Assembly (NCBI GenBank): GCA_963580455.1
Contig: OY756962.1
Coordinates: 18,680,001 to 18,744,000 of the forward strand
Length of the DNA: 64,000 nt
Source: Euonymus europaeus
Lineage: Eukaryota > Streptophyta > Magnoliopsida > Celastrales > Celastraceae
Direction: 5' to 3'
In this document: in pieces, positions 24,489-36,477 of the stretch
Layout: every line of letters starts with the position of its first letter
Position numbering within the stretch: the stretch's first letter is position 1
Translations under genes and position numbers: made by a program
Notes under the pieces: model-generated
The model's input: the letters and a program-made list of their open reading frames with translations, nothing else
Told to the model about the DNA's origin: nothing
The model's database searches: none

Positions 24489-25171
24489 TAATTTCAGAGT
24501 TGTACTTGAGGATGGTAGTGGTGGAGCTTACTCGGTGTCTTCCCTACGGGTTGATGATTTTGATGATGTGTATGATGGATCAATTTTCCTGGAGATTTTA
24601 TATCCTATCATTATATCACTTTATGATTTCCTTTATATTTTCTATATCTTACAGGTTTTCTTATTTTATCTCTTATCTATTGAAGTTTGGTGGTACTGGA
24701 GAGTATCACTATTTGAGTTTCTATACATTTCATTTATACATCTCGAGTTATATATATTCTGTTTACTATGATTATCGATGTTTCTCCATATTCCTACTAA
24801 GCTTTGTGGCTCATCCCTTTCATTCACATGTTTTTCAGGTGAGATAACCGGAGTGGATGATCAGCGTAGGGATGCGTGTGATGTGATGGGTAGCTATTGT
24901 GGGGATGTTTGTCTGTTTAGTATCTACTTTTCGTTTCTATGATGTTTCGTATTTTCCGCTGTATACTATGGTTTGTATGTTACAATATGTCGAGATTTCG
25001 GTTAGGATTTATATATATGTGTGGCTACTTCTGGAGTTTTCTTGATGATTCATAGTGGCTTGGGTAGATATTTGGTTTAAATCCGGTTCGGGGAATGGAG
25101 GAGTTCCCTGCCGGTTACGCTCTAGGATTCATGGGTGCTCATTCGCACCTACCTAGGAGTGGGGCGTGACA
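24489..25171 (+). repeat. 3' LTR of the Gypsy element, distal part
   Basis: Continues the LTR after the Athila insertion. It matches 7553-7613 and 9413-9587, contains the TTTTTCAGGTGAGATAACCGG segment and ends GGGGCGTGACA at 25171. The open frames here are shared with the other LTR and are not genes. Confidence 0.8.
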
Positions 25172-26586
25172 TATATGCCCCAACATGTCATGCATCCTAA
25201 CTCAACTAAAGATGTCCATATCCAACTCATGGCATATTCAAATCGGTCTTCACAGTATTGCTAACTCATTATGATGGGACCGTAACATACTCAACCCCAA
25301 TTCCAATTCAAGCATTCAAAAATTTCAATCAAGATATTCCCACATGTAATCAATCATCAATCCAAAACACTAAAAAACTCACAAATTAACCAAAACACAA
25401 TGGTTTGCTTTCAAATGTTGTATTTAAAAATCCAGGACTATCGAGGCATTTTAAAAAAAAACTAAATAGAACCCAATATTGCATTCAAAGGAAATAAGAG
25501 TTAAAACTCCTATAGAGGATAGACTAGCTTTGAAATAATATATGAAAGAAGTAGTGGTAAAGCATGCACTGAAACAAACTTATGATTGACAAACAACACG
25601 TAAGGCCCTAATTTAAGACTAAAAGAGTACAGTTATCATTCTCAAATAGTACAACTACCATTGGGGCATTTAGTTAAGCATGTTATGTGCATTAGTTTTA
25701 GGCAAGCTTTTTTCACAGATTTCATGCTTTGAATTGTCTAAACCAACCTACAATTAAACTACACAACTCATCCCAACTCAATACATTTCTGGAAATTGAA
25801 TTCAATATCACAAAAAAAAAAGTTCTCAATCAAGCCTTTAATAAAGAAAAATCCCAAAAAAAAATCTTAATTAAAAATAAAGATATTCAATTCTTACACC
25901 TGATGATATTTGTGCAAAATGGAATTTGAACTTTCTTGTGTAAGGCACGACAGAGATGAGTTGAGGGATCAAAGTTTGGTAGTGATCTTTGAAGAACCAA
26001 AAAGGTGATGATGATAATGGAACAAATGAAACCCAGTGGAGTGGAGGAGATAGGTGGTCCACGAAACAATAAACAGTGGAGCAAGAGAAGACTTTCTTCT
26101 TCCCCCAATCAAGCATTTCTCTTCTAAAATTCCGGCCCCCTCTCTCATCCTGAAACACCAGAAAAGTCTTTATCTTTTCTACAATCGAACTCCTCTCCTT
26201 AGAACTAGAGCATGGTCTCTTTATAAAGCGAGCAGCGGATCATCAATTGCAACGGTTAGAATTTTTTGAATCCCAAATTAACTGGATATTTCACTCAATA
26301 TTATCTTATCTTTCCTTTTTTTTTCCAGCATTTTTCCAACTCTCTTTCCTTTTTTTCCAGCATCGACGGCGCCCCCTCCTTTTTGTATATTCCGCATCTC
26401 ATATTCTCCATAGGTTTAGGTGAAGCTTGGGCCGGGTTGCCTATGTCCATGGCATTTGGGCTACATACCTCTAGTGGGCTGGGTTAGTAAAATTGGGACT
26501 TAATGTTTTTTGCTATTGGATCAATTCTTTAGGGCTTAAATGGTTTATCAGGCCTTAATGGTTTGGGCCAAAATTGGGGTACAACA
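25172..26586 (-). repeat. 3' LTR of the outer element, proximal (U3) part
   Basis: Resumes the alignment to 31573-31972 (CCCCAACATGTCATGCATCC) and extends about 1 kb further than the right LTR, ending TTGGGGTACAACA at 26586, the minus-strand LTR start. The extra part includes the promoter TATA box. Confidence 0.75.
26218..26227 (-). promoter_or_regulatory. LTR promoter TATA box
   Basis: CTTTATAAAG on the minus strand lies about 360 bp from the LTR start, followed by a pyrimidine/purine-mixed stretch. This is the expected place for the U3/R promoter of the outer element. The right LTR has lost this part. Confidence 0.5.
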
Positions 26587-26799
26587 GCTGCCCCATTTGC
26601 GAGACTTTAGGTAGTAAATGACACGTAAAGGTATTGTATCTCAGTTTTGACAATGTGAATTTAAAATTATGTGACAACATTTAGAATATGGCTCTCGGCT
26701 ACACCCGATCAAAAATTAAACAAATATATGCTAATTGAAAATTAAAACGCTCGAGAATTAAATCAAAAATCCACTTTGGTAATCACTCGATAATCTGTA

Positions 26800-28110
26800 T
26801 GTTCTAATTGAAATAAAACATTTTAATCCATCTTAATAATCTGAAACATCTTAATCCTTAACTTAATTCACATGTCAATTTAATCTAAATTTAAGAATAA
26901 CTTTAATCCACGAAAATATTTAAATCCCAAGCTGAAAACAACTTTAATGCACAAAATTTAAAACCAATTTTAATCCACAACATATTTTTTTCCACTTGAT
27001 CATTTTAATCTGAAATTGAAAGCAATTTTAATCCACAAAATATTGTTTCCACAATTTTAATCCATGTAACAATTTTAATCCAAAATTTAAAGCGAATTTA
27101 ATCCCTAAAAAGATTTAATCCTCAACTTTAATCCGCATCGTAACTTTAATCCAAAGACCATTTTAATCCACAAATAAACGTAATCCTCAACTTTCATCCA
27201 AAGTTCAACTTTAATCCGAAGGTCAATTTAATCCGCAACTTTAATCTAAAGGCCAACTCTTAATCGAAAGGCGAATTTAATCCACAACTTTAATCCAAAA
27301 GCCAGCTCTTAATCGGAAGGCAAATTTAATCCGCAACTTTAATCCAAAGGCCAGCTCTTAATCGGAAGGCCAATTTAATCGGCAACTTTAATCCAAAGGC
27401 CAATTTAATCCGCAACTTTAATCGGAAGGCTAGCTCTTAATCGGAAGGCCAATTTGATCCCCAACTTTAATCCAAAAGCCAACTCTTAATCGGAAGGCCA
27501 ATTTAATTCGTAACTTTCTTAATTTCCAACTTTAATCAATCCATATGATAATTCAAAATATTTTAATCCAAAATTGAAGAAAATTTTAGCCCATGGGATA
27601 ATTTTTATCCAAATCGAAAACAATGTTAATCAGCAAGACGCATTTAATCCACATGATACTTTATTTCAAAATTTTCAGACGATTTTAATCCGCAAAATAT
27701 TTTACCCAAGATTGAAAACAATTTTAATCTACATGATACTTTTAATCCAAGATAAAAATATTTTAATCCGAAACTAAAGGTATTTTAATTTGTAGGATAA
27801 ACCAAAATTGAAAATATTTTAAAGACTATTTTAATCCACAAGATTGAAAATATTTTAACTTGAAGGTAACGACATTTTAATCCACGTGATAGTCCAAGGT
27901 TTAAACATAATTTAATCTAAAAATTAGTGATTTTAATCCTCATGATGAACCAAAAATAAGGACACTTTAATCCACATGTAAAAATATTTTAACCCATGCG
28001 ATAATTCATGATTAAAAATAATTTGATCCAAAATTTAGAGCTTTTAATCCATATGATGAACGAAAATTAAAAATTATTTAATCCAAAATGAAAAATATTT
28101 TAATCCAAAA
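26800..28110. repeat. Dispersed TTTTAATCC motif field
   Basis: The core (T)TTTAATCC, usually followed by A/G-rich spacers such as ACAA or AAAA, recurs dozens of times over 1.3 kb at irregular spacing, grading into the regular 49-bp array at 27180-27520. Reading frames are closed throughout, so this is not coding. Confidence 0.85.
27180..27520. repeat. Degenerate 49-bp tandem array
   Basis: About seven units of AATTTAATCCGCAAC, TTTAATCCAAAGGCC and AGCTCTTAATCGGAAGGCC joined in order, with some units lacking the third module. It lies inside the outer LTR element. Confidence 0.85.
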
Positions 28111-28914
28111 TTGGGCATATGGTGATATAATTCGCCTTGTCATAATTTAAACTTAATAATACGGCTATGCATAGGAAAGATGAGAAGATATGTGAAGAGA
28201 CGGATAACACACTCAAGGTTCAGGAATGGATAATTTCAAAATATTTATTAAGAAGATGGTATAATAAGAGTGTATGGCTAGTTATGAGGATAACACATAC
28301 GTGAACAACTTGAAAGAAGAACGTTCTAAATTCTGAATCAAGAAAACGTGATAGTTTACAACTTCCGCTAAGATTTTTTTTTCGCACCACATTAGCAACT
28401 TATTAGATATAATCTCAAACTCTTTTTCATTTTTCTTTCTCAATACTATCTATTTTCTTTCCAAAACTTGCACCTGCATGTAATTTAAAATTATTTGCTC
28501 ATTCAAACTTTTTTTTTTTGCTTTTTTTTATTGGGATTATCCCTCTTCTAATAATACTTGCTTCGATCATAAGTTTTTCATTCAAATATTTTCCAATTTA
28601 GGATACTAATGTCCATCAATTTCTTATCAAAAGTAATGTCTTAATGCACTCATACAATTTCATCTAACTTCATCAATGATAAATTAAATAGCACGTCCAT
28701 GCATGTCAACAATTGAAAGTGAATGATTTTTTTTTTGAAATATGCAGTGGGAATTGAAATATGAGAATGGAAACGTAGAAAATCTGAAAAAATTAATAAT
28801 CTGATAATATTAAATTGAAAATGATGGGTGATGACAAAAACTCTTTTTTGAGATATATACAAGAATGTAGAGAGTTCCAAGAAAAGGTCCAAGAAAAGAA
28901 TGGCAAACTGAACA

Positions 28915-29265
28915 TTTCTAAGATGAAATATGTGATAAGTCAAAGATTACACCAAAATTGCCCCAGTTTTGGTGCACACCCAATTAACAATGATCAAATC
29001 TACAAGGGAGGTTTTAAACCTTCTACATTTTCCAATAAATTCTCTCGTCAATAGACTGAAACCTTTCTAGAGTAAAATACGTGATAAGGTAGAGTTCGCA
29101 CCAAAAACTGCCCCAGTTTTGGTGCGTGTTCAATTGACTTATATTAAATCAAAATCACATGTTAGCCTCATCTTCTTCTTTGGGTTGAATTGTTATAGGG
29201 TGAAATACATGATAACATATGTGATTCACCAAAAACTGCCCCAGTTTTGGTGCGTGTCCTATTTA
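28915..29265. repeat. Three ~135-bp repeats with a hairpin core
   Basis: Each copy has a (T/A)AAAATA(C/T)(G/A)TGATAA start and then the inverted repeat CACCAAAA(A)CTG-CCC-CAGTTTTGGTG, at about 28950, 29098 and 29226. The hairpin is conserved while flanks drift. Confidence 0.8.
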
Positions 29266-29648
29266 CTGTCATTAAATATGAACACAATGAAGTCCTTTTT
29301 TTTTTGACATCGTTCACCACTTCAACAGACGTATGTCTTAAACTATCATTCCTTAAAATCCGAACGTGCTGTCTGAATTGAGTGATGATTTATTATTATT
29401 ATTCTTCTTTTTTTTACGCTCTTTTGATTTTTCACTCTTGCATGATTTTTCTTTGTGCAAATGTAAACGTTGTATTTAGCCAAAAAATTCGCACAAAAAT
29501 AGAAGAGGCATACCGCAATGAAGTTGATATTTAAATCTCAATTATTTAAAAACTTCCACAATGAGATTACTTCTTGAGTAAAATAAATGCCCTCCTAATA
29601 GAACCAATTTTGCGGATCAAGAATTTGAAACGCAAACAAGGGAGTAGG

Positions 29649-29845
29649 AGTGTGTTCGAAATTTATTTTCGTTTTTAATGAGTAAAAATGATTTTGAATA
29701 TAGTTTTCAAAAACTGTTTTTTTAAAAAATAATAATAAAATAAAAGAAGTGTTAAAAAAATTCATTTGGTTTATTGTATTTGTAAACGGTTTTCAAAATA
29801 AAAATACATAGTTTAAACACAGAAGATGATTGATTATATAACAAG
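29649..29845. mobile_element. MITE-like fragment, same family as the one at 47488
   Basis: GTGTGTTCGAAATTTATTTTCGTTTTTAA onward parallels 47488-47680 (shared GATTTTGAATAT-GTTTTCAAAAAC and GTGTTAAAAA-TTCATTTGG). Only this half is seen here and no right terminus was found. Confidence 0.55.
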
Positions 29846-30362
29846 GATGCAAAACAACATATGTACAACCAAGCATAATGACAATATATATCACACAATA
29901 AAGTTAGAAGTAGTTTCATGTGTCCTATAACTCTATGGTCATTGGTTATGACCAATCTAGGCTCCCGACTTATTCCCCCGCCAGTGTCCATTGCTGGAAT
30001 AGCCTCGGTCCCCCTTAATAGAGGAGTGGGTCAAGTAAGGATTTGCGCGAGCCTGCACGGGGATTGGAATCCCTCGAAGGTCTCGTTTACTTTATCCTCT
30101 CATAAGAGTTTTGAGCCTTAGTTGTTGGACTCATAAAAGGGAACAGTGCACAATGTGTGAGGAAAAAAATATAAAAGACCCATACAAAAATCAATAATAT
30201 TTCAAGTAATAAGAATATATCAAAACAAAATTCAAAGAAGTAAAACACAAATATACTTAATTCAAAAATAACAAAATCAAATGATGGGATAATAAAAATT
30301 AAATTTAAAAGACCCAACTCACTAGTTTTTTTTTTAATATATACATTTTAAAAACTAGTTTA

Positions 30363-30380
30363 TCCCCAGCAAAGTCGCCA
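30363..30380 (-). other. Primer-binding site of the outer element
   Basis: The minus strand reads TGGCGACTTTGCTGGGGA two bases inside the right LTR, a recurrent PBS form in plant LTR elements that lack or have Gypsy pol. It supports minus orientation. I cannot name the tRNA. Confidence 0.65.
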
Positions 30381-30382
30381 GT

Positions 30383-31972
30383 TGTCGCAACCGGTTTTGC
30401 GAGAGAAATTTTTATAAGAGTCGCCACCAATTGTAATAGGTGCAATTAATCACCATAAAAATAGTTTGATCTGCGAAAATTCAGAAAACGGATAAGAGAG
30501 TTTATTACGTATGGGGAAGGTGTAAGGCACCCCACAACGCCTGTTTTAAAAATAGTTGCCAATTTAACTTTTATTATCCCATTAAATGATTTAAAAAAAA
30601 ACATTAATCGTAACAAAAATACGTATATAAGGTAAAATAATTATACATTATACAAAAAATTATATAGGATGAAAATAATCTTTAGAAAAATATCATAGCT
30701 ATATAGGATAAAATAATTTAAGCAAATATAAAGCTATGTCAAAATAGAATAGAATGACTTTATAAAATATATGTAAACTATATTCAAATAGAATAAAATA
30801 ATAAAAAATGAAAATAAAATAAAAAGAAAAGTAAACGAAAATAAGATAAAATTAAAATTAAAATTAAATAAAAGCAAAAAAATAAAATAAAATAAAATAA
30901 TAAAACGAAAATAAGAACAAGATAAAATAATAAACAAAATAATATATAAAAATAAAGACAAAATAAAATAGAAAAACGGAAATAGAAATAGAAACAAAGA
31001 TAGAAATAAAATGAAATTATAATGTTGCGAACCGAGTTTTTGCGTGGACTATACGATATTGAATTATCGCAAATCTCAATTCAAATATATTAACACTTTA
31101 AATCATACAATTAACACATAATCACATAGCATGGAAAAATGCATCTTAAATAAAACACATCATCAACATATAGTAAAAAATAATAATAATAAGCACACAT
31201 AAGAGGGACACGGTTCCCGTTTTATTTAGGTAATTTATCATTTCAACCATACTATTAAATTAGTATGATTGATGATCGATCACCGAAAGAAGGTTATCAT
31301 ATCGAAGACTCCACATTTCATTAAATCATTTTCCATCCAATGGTAGGGATTCCATCATTTTCCTCAAGAATCGGATCGAAAACATCCAATGCTATCCGAT
31401 CGGTTCCGTCATCGGATAGACTCTCAATATGATAATTAAGAGCCTTCATGAGCAAGTACAAAACCAAATATGTCATATATCAAGATCAACCACTATTGGC
31501 TTCAATAAGAGACTTGCACTAATTCAAACACATATTTCAGGTTAATTCCAACTTGTCATAACTTGACTTAAATATATGCCCCAACATGTCATGCATCCTA
31601 ACTCAACTAAAAATGTCCATATCCAACTCATGGCATATTCAAATCGGTCTTCACAGTATTGCTAACTCATTATGATGGGACCGTAACATACCCAATCCCA
31701 ATTCCAATTCAAGCATTCAAAAATTTCAATCAAGATATTCCCAAATGTAATCAATCATCAATCCAAAACACCAAAAAACTCACAAATTAACCAAAACACA
31801 ATGGTTTGCTTTCAAATGTTGTATTTAAAAATCCAGGACTATTGAGGCATTTTAAAAAAAATAACTAAGTAGAACCCAATATTGCATTCAAAGGAAATAA
31901 GAGTTAAAACCCCTATAGATGATAGACTAGCTTTGAAATAATATATGAGAGAAGTAGTGGTAAAGCATGCAT
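30383..31972 (-). repeat. 5' LTR of the outer element, truncated
   Basis: Aligns with 5349-6308 and 25172-25568. It stops at 31972, where sequence related to PIF/Harbinger ORF2 begins, so the U3 promoter part is missing. The A-rich tract at 30785-31010 generates long but meaningless minus-strand Phe/Ile/Leu frames. Confidence 0.75.
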
Positions 31973-32536
31973 TGGAACTTTGTCGACCCTTTGTTTGAAT
32001 GGGAAGTTGGGGGATTAGAGGCTCAGGAAGTTTCTGTGGGAGATGATCAAACTTCATTGCCAAATGAAAATAGAGTAACTTCCCAACCCGAGACCTCGAT
32101 CACTAATGATTCACCTTTCCAAGCATCAAATGGAAATGATGTGAACGGTGGGGATCAAAGGCCGATTGGGATGAAGGAGGCCAAAATAGCCAAAGCCCGC
32201 AGGAAGTTGAGCAAGGGTGATGCATCTAGCCAAGTCAGTGAGAGTATTCATGCTAGATTGAATGAGATGGTGCAAACCAGCAGGTTGAACTGGGAGTTCT
32301 TCATGAAGCAGAGTGAAGAGGAAAAGGCAAAGAAAGAGGAATATGCTCCAGTGCGAGATGAGGAGGAGTAGCAGGCCTTAGAGTAGCAGGCCTTGCAAAA
32401 CATAGCTGCCATAACAAGGGATCTACTTGGTGCTACCAGAGAGCTTTGGGAGCTCGCAAATAATGTAATGCATGACCCCAATGGAGCTGCTGAATACAAT
32501 CGACAAAAAGCATTGGTCGATGACTTGGAGCACTAG
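31967..32536 (+). pseudogene. PIF/Harbinger ORF2-like (NAM-associated domain) fragment
   Basis: The readable frame contains RPIGMKEAKIAKARRKLSKG followed by a charged helical region (ARLNEMVQTSRLNWEFFMKQSEEEKAKKEE), like the NAM-associated C-terminal domain in the second protein of plant PIF/Harbinger elements (a Myb/SANT-type partner of the transposase). A stop at 32369 is followed in the same frame by NIAAITRDLLGATRELW and then another stop. The Myb-like N-terminus is missing; the LTR at 31972 abuts directly, and the first two codons of the frame belong to it. A transposase fragment in the same orientation follows at 34489. Confidence 0.6.
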
Positions 32537-34488
32537 CTAGAAGGTATACTTAATATGCACTATGTTTTTTTTCTCTGATGCAAAAATCGTTGACCTTATT
32601 TGCAATTGATGAGGAATTTGATATTTTGTCACACTTCAACTGGGCTCGCTTGAATTGATTAGATCTTTGGTAGTCTAGAGTAATAGCCGCTTTCTACTTA
32701 AAAGCTTGTGGAAATCTGAGTTCGCGTTGTGTTGTTTTTGTTGTTGATAATACGTAATAGCTACTATGCTTTAAGGAACTTTAAACGTATTTCCTTTTTC
32801 CGCATTGAAGTATGCTTTTAGTGGCTGGATTGAGTGAAATTGAGCGCCTCTCAAGGCTTTGCCCCAAATATCAAGCTTATTACAGTCATTGCTTTTGCTA
32901 TGTTGCTAATCTTCGTTTTGGGATTCAGGGTTGTATTGGTATATATCACCATTTAACTTCTATTCACTTTTGTTCAAAACCCATGTTTTAACTGGTCTCA
33001 TTTTAGATGAGATTCATATATTTGAAGAGTTTATTGATTCTATTATAGGCCCTGCTTGTTTGTTCGTCGTTTGTTTTGTGTCTCACCATCTCTGGAACTA
33101 CCAACTGATTTAGGGAATTTCAAGCTCTTTAAGTTTGGAAGGGAAGGTATATGAAGCTAATGTCCATGAAACACCCATTAATAAGTATGAGAAAATATGT
33201 CAATTCCCACACATCAAGGTTGTTCAGTTATAGAAGATGGATGATTCCATTCTTAACAAGTTTGTTCATATCTATTACCATATTGTCGTCAACCTTCTTT
33301 GGCCTATTTATCTCTCCTTAGGAAGAAGATCAGTTATCATTGGACATAATTCCATTTGGGAGAACAGATGATCCTAGTGAGTACTAAGTAGAAATGGATA
33401 TAAAGGAATCTTTGTAGCTTTATTGTGTAGTGTACGTACATGATGTTGTGTGGGTAAAAATTCCTCTTGTCAGCTGTTGTACATATCAATGAGTTGTTGC
33501 CTTGTCAATAGGTTGTCAGAGATGAAGATGCAGTGACTTAATTTTTTTTATAGTGTACTGCTTAATGTATTTACATTACATTATTACAATGAGTTTGAAG
33601 TGTTGTGAATTCTATGTAAAATGTACAATGATATGATACTTGTATATATTATTCATACTTCTGTATATTATTCGCAGAGTTCAAGAAGGAGAATTCTGAG
33701 TTAGTTGCAAGTCTTGCAAATGCTCCCAATGTCCCAGCATCGTGATCGGGGACATCTAATTTCTCTTCTAGAAGGTATATCTAGTCACCTTGGGCTGTAA
33801 ACATTTGTATTGTCACTGCACTAACCAACGATTTAATGCATGTTCATAGATGTTGAGTGGCTCGGAAGGGAATAAGTCTGTGGACTTCATAATCATGTGA
33901 GAAAGTTCGAAGTTTGAGATGGGGATAATTTTTAATACATTTGAGCGGGATGAATTTAATAAAATTTTAATACATTTGAGGAACTTCTCAATTTGTTTTA
34001 AATGTGTGCACATTGTGTGTGAATTATTTTTCAAGTTGCAACATGTGACTTGAAAAGAACAATTTAAGGTGGTCCACCAATTTTTACATATCAATTTGTC
34101 TTTGATCTGCAAGAATTCACGTGTGGTGCCAGACAATTTGTTTTATTTAGTGTAGTAGTTTTCATAAGTTTCTATAAATGGAACAAAGGCTTTGGTTCAC
34201 ATATTTCATGCATTTAGCACAACTTACTATCTGCCTTGGTTTTGCAATAACAATTCCCCATTTTTTTCTTTCCGTCCAATCTCTCTATGCATTTCTTATA
34301 AGCAGAGAAGCACTCTTTTCCCCTTTGAACAATTTATCTATTCCATATTCATTTATTAGAAGCACATCTACTTCCCAAAAATATAAGTTTGTATGGACTC
34401 CAGTTCTTCCAATTCTCTCTATAGTAGGCGGAACAAATTTCGAAGAAGACAACAAAATGACAAGGACTAGTGAACACGAATACATAGA
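32537..34488. other. Spacer between the two PIF/Harbinger ORF remnants
   Basis: AT-rich, with short open frames lacking recognisable domains. It probably comprises UTR and intergenic parts of the old PIF/Harbinger element. I see no gene. Confidence 0.4.
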
Positions 34489-36131
34489 TTGATAGTGTTG
34501 CATGGTACTAACGTTGCCATGTTGCAAAATATAGAGCACGTAGTTGAACACATGGAAGCTAATGTAGAAGTTGATGATCTCAGGACATGCATCACGATTC
34601 CTCCTAATTGTGAGAGATCGCATGATGATTTCATTCAGGGCTATTTTTCACGGGACTATACCTATCCGCCTGCCATGTTTTGGCATCGATTTCGAATGCA
34701 CCGCGAATTATTTCTGTGGATAAAAAATGAGCTAGAAGCATTGGACACATATTTCCAAAGACTACCAGACTGTACGGGATGACTTGGGTTTTCATCAATT
34801 AATAAAATGATGGCTACCCTTCGTATTTTGGCTTACGGTGGTCCGGTAGATAGGATGGATTGAAAAACTGAAGGTTCGGTGTTTCTCACCAAGATCGTTA
34901 GTCAAGAAAATATGAAACCTTAATGCAGAAAATAAAAACAAATCAAAACACCACGATTTTAATGAGGAAATTTTACTGGGAAAAACCTCAAGTCTATGAG
35001 CGACCAACATTAAGAAACAATCCACTAATCATAAATCAAGATTACAACCTTATCTTTGATCTAAAGACATCGCTCGTACATCCCATTCATTTAGTATATG
35101 TTTCTTCTCCACACTCAACCCACCTAGGTAGAGCTCGCTTTTGACGCCTCCAAAAGACTTTACGAACAAGGAACAAATAAACTATGAAACTCTTTCTCAA
35201 GCTAATCTCTCAATTTACATGAATAATCTCACCATTACAAGGATAATATGAGAGAATAAAACTAACGATCGAAGCTCATATATTTTGGAATTAAGCGTTG
35301 CTTCCGGAAACTCTTCAAATTGATGATACGTCACTTATATAGTGCACATGATGGTAAGTCTTGACACTTCATGATAAGAACCACTTCTATCTCCTGTATC
35401 ACATTTTGATAAAACACAAATCCTTCAAGTGATATTACATACGTGTATCACAATCACCAAGAGATAAAACAATATCTTTTAGTTTGAGTTTCAATCAAAA
35501 TAAAAAGTCACACGTTTAGTGCATTTATTCATAACCTAACATGTACATGTGTAGTGCATTTATTCATACAAATAACAAAAGATAAGTCATGATAGAATTC
35601 ATCACCCGTAACAAGAAGTTGAGATAAACCAAAACACACCACTCAAGTGATATAACTCATATCCACTACTAGGAGTTTTATTTAATATAAAAGACAATTA
35701 CTTAACCAAATATATCCATAACAACTCCTAGTTATAAATACCTCTTATCATGGTCTATTTCAACTCCAACACGTCCATAAAATATTATCTTAATAATCCA
35801 TAAAAATATTTTCGAAATAAGAAGTGTTATAACCAACAAGAATCCTAGATCTGATATGAAGTAACTTACCTCAAGGTTACCTCACCTACACAGATTTATG
35901 TTAACCCACAATTGTCACAATTTGGATTTTAAAAACCAACAAAAACCTAGGCAAACACAAGAGGAGGGGGGAGAGGGGGAGGGGAGTGAATTGTGTTCCC
36001 AAATTGCAAAGACAATCCCCTTTTTATAATTTAACAATTAATTATCAAATACCATGTAACATGCAATTTTGGCCTCTTATGATTATCTAGCTAACAAATC
36101 CACAAAACTCAGAACGCAATATCAATAAATA

Positions 36132-36477
36132 CAAATCTGCACACCGACTTGATAAAAGAAATTTAACCTAGCAATTCTAGTCGGAATGTAGCAAAATTTA
36201 ATAAGAAATATCAAAACACCTTAATGAATACTATATCAAAAATTTAGATCAAAATTCAAGGTCTAGCTACATGAACATTACACAAATAGATTGGGTGTTC
36301 AAATCAAATATGCACACCAACTGGATAAAAACTATTTGACCTATCAATTCAAGTTGAAATGTAACGAAATCTGGTATGCAATATGAAAACACCTTAGTGA
36401 ACACTATGTCAAAAATTCAGATTAAAATTCAAAGTTTGGCTATATGAACTATGCACGAACAGATTCATGTGCCATAA
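36132..36477. repeat. Tandem duplication, ~173-bp period
   Basis: Two diverged copies start at 36132 and 36305 (CAAAT(C/A)TGCACACC(G/A)ACT). Both lie in the presumed LTR/leader part of the Copia-like insertion. Confidence 0.75.

Larger units (their letters stand above)
6309..25171 (+). mobile_element. Tekay/Del-like Gypsy retrotransposon, decayed and multiply invaded
   Basis: A plus-strand chromovirus-type element with a 5' LTR (6309-7613, 9413-9587, 11287-11355), an initiator-Met-type PBS, a gag-pol with a chromodomain-like end (11517-15859), a polypurine tract and a 3' LTR (15951-17320, 24489-25171). Both LTRs end in GGGGCGTGA(C/T)A. The 5' LTR lacks its first ~100 bp, apparently lost with about 0.2 kb of the flanking outer LTR, so no target duplication remains. 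The 5' LTR holds a solo LTR and an Athila fragment; the 3' LTR holds an Athila derivative. The many stops and internal losses mark it as old. Confidence 0.85.
26587..30362 (-). other. Non-coding interior of the outer LTR element
   Basis: No gag or pol is recognisable in any frame over 3.8 kb. The left end (26587-26615) contains a minus-strand purine stretch AAATGGGGCAGC beside the LTR, a plausible polypurine tract. The rest is made of the repeat families listed separately, a MITE-like piece, and a GC-richer leader (29930-30120) near the PBS. Confidence 0.65.
5349..31972 (-). mobile_element. Non-autonomous LTR retrotransposon (outer host of the first nest)
   Basis: Two long direct repeats, 5349-6308 plus 25172-26586 and 30383-31972, align over their length and define LTRs of a minus-strand element. 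On that strand the LTR starts TGTTGTACCCC and ends GGTTG(T/C)GACA. A 3' polypurine-like stretch and a primer-binding site flank the interior correctly. The interior (26587-30382, about 3.8 kb) carries no gag or pol, only repeats, so it resembles a large retrotransposon derivative needing enzymes in trans. The left (3') LTR is split by a Gypsy element with loss of about 0.2 kb. The right (5') LTR stops abruptly at 31972, missing about 1 kb of U3, so no target duplication can be checked. Confidence 0.75.

Noticed and set aside
27180..27520. Regular repeats suggesting a CRISPR-like array
   Set aside because: Units have no unique spacers, vary internally and lie in plant retrotransposon DNA.
29918..30121. 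GC-richer segment with an open frame, gene-like at first sight
   Set aside because: It lies in the leader beside the PBS of the outer LTR element, has no recognisable domain and no splice-consistent continuation.
30734..30997. Long minus-strand frame rich in Phe, Ile, Leu
   Set aside because: It is the translation of an A-rich LTR tract (AAATAAAAT repeats), also present at 5760-5965; not a membrane protein gene.
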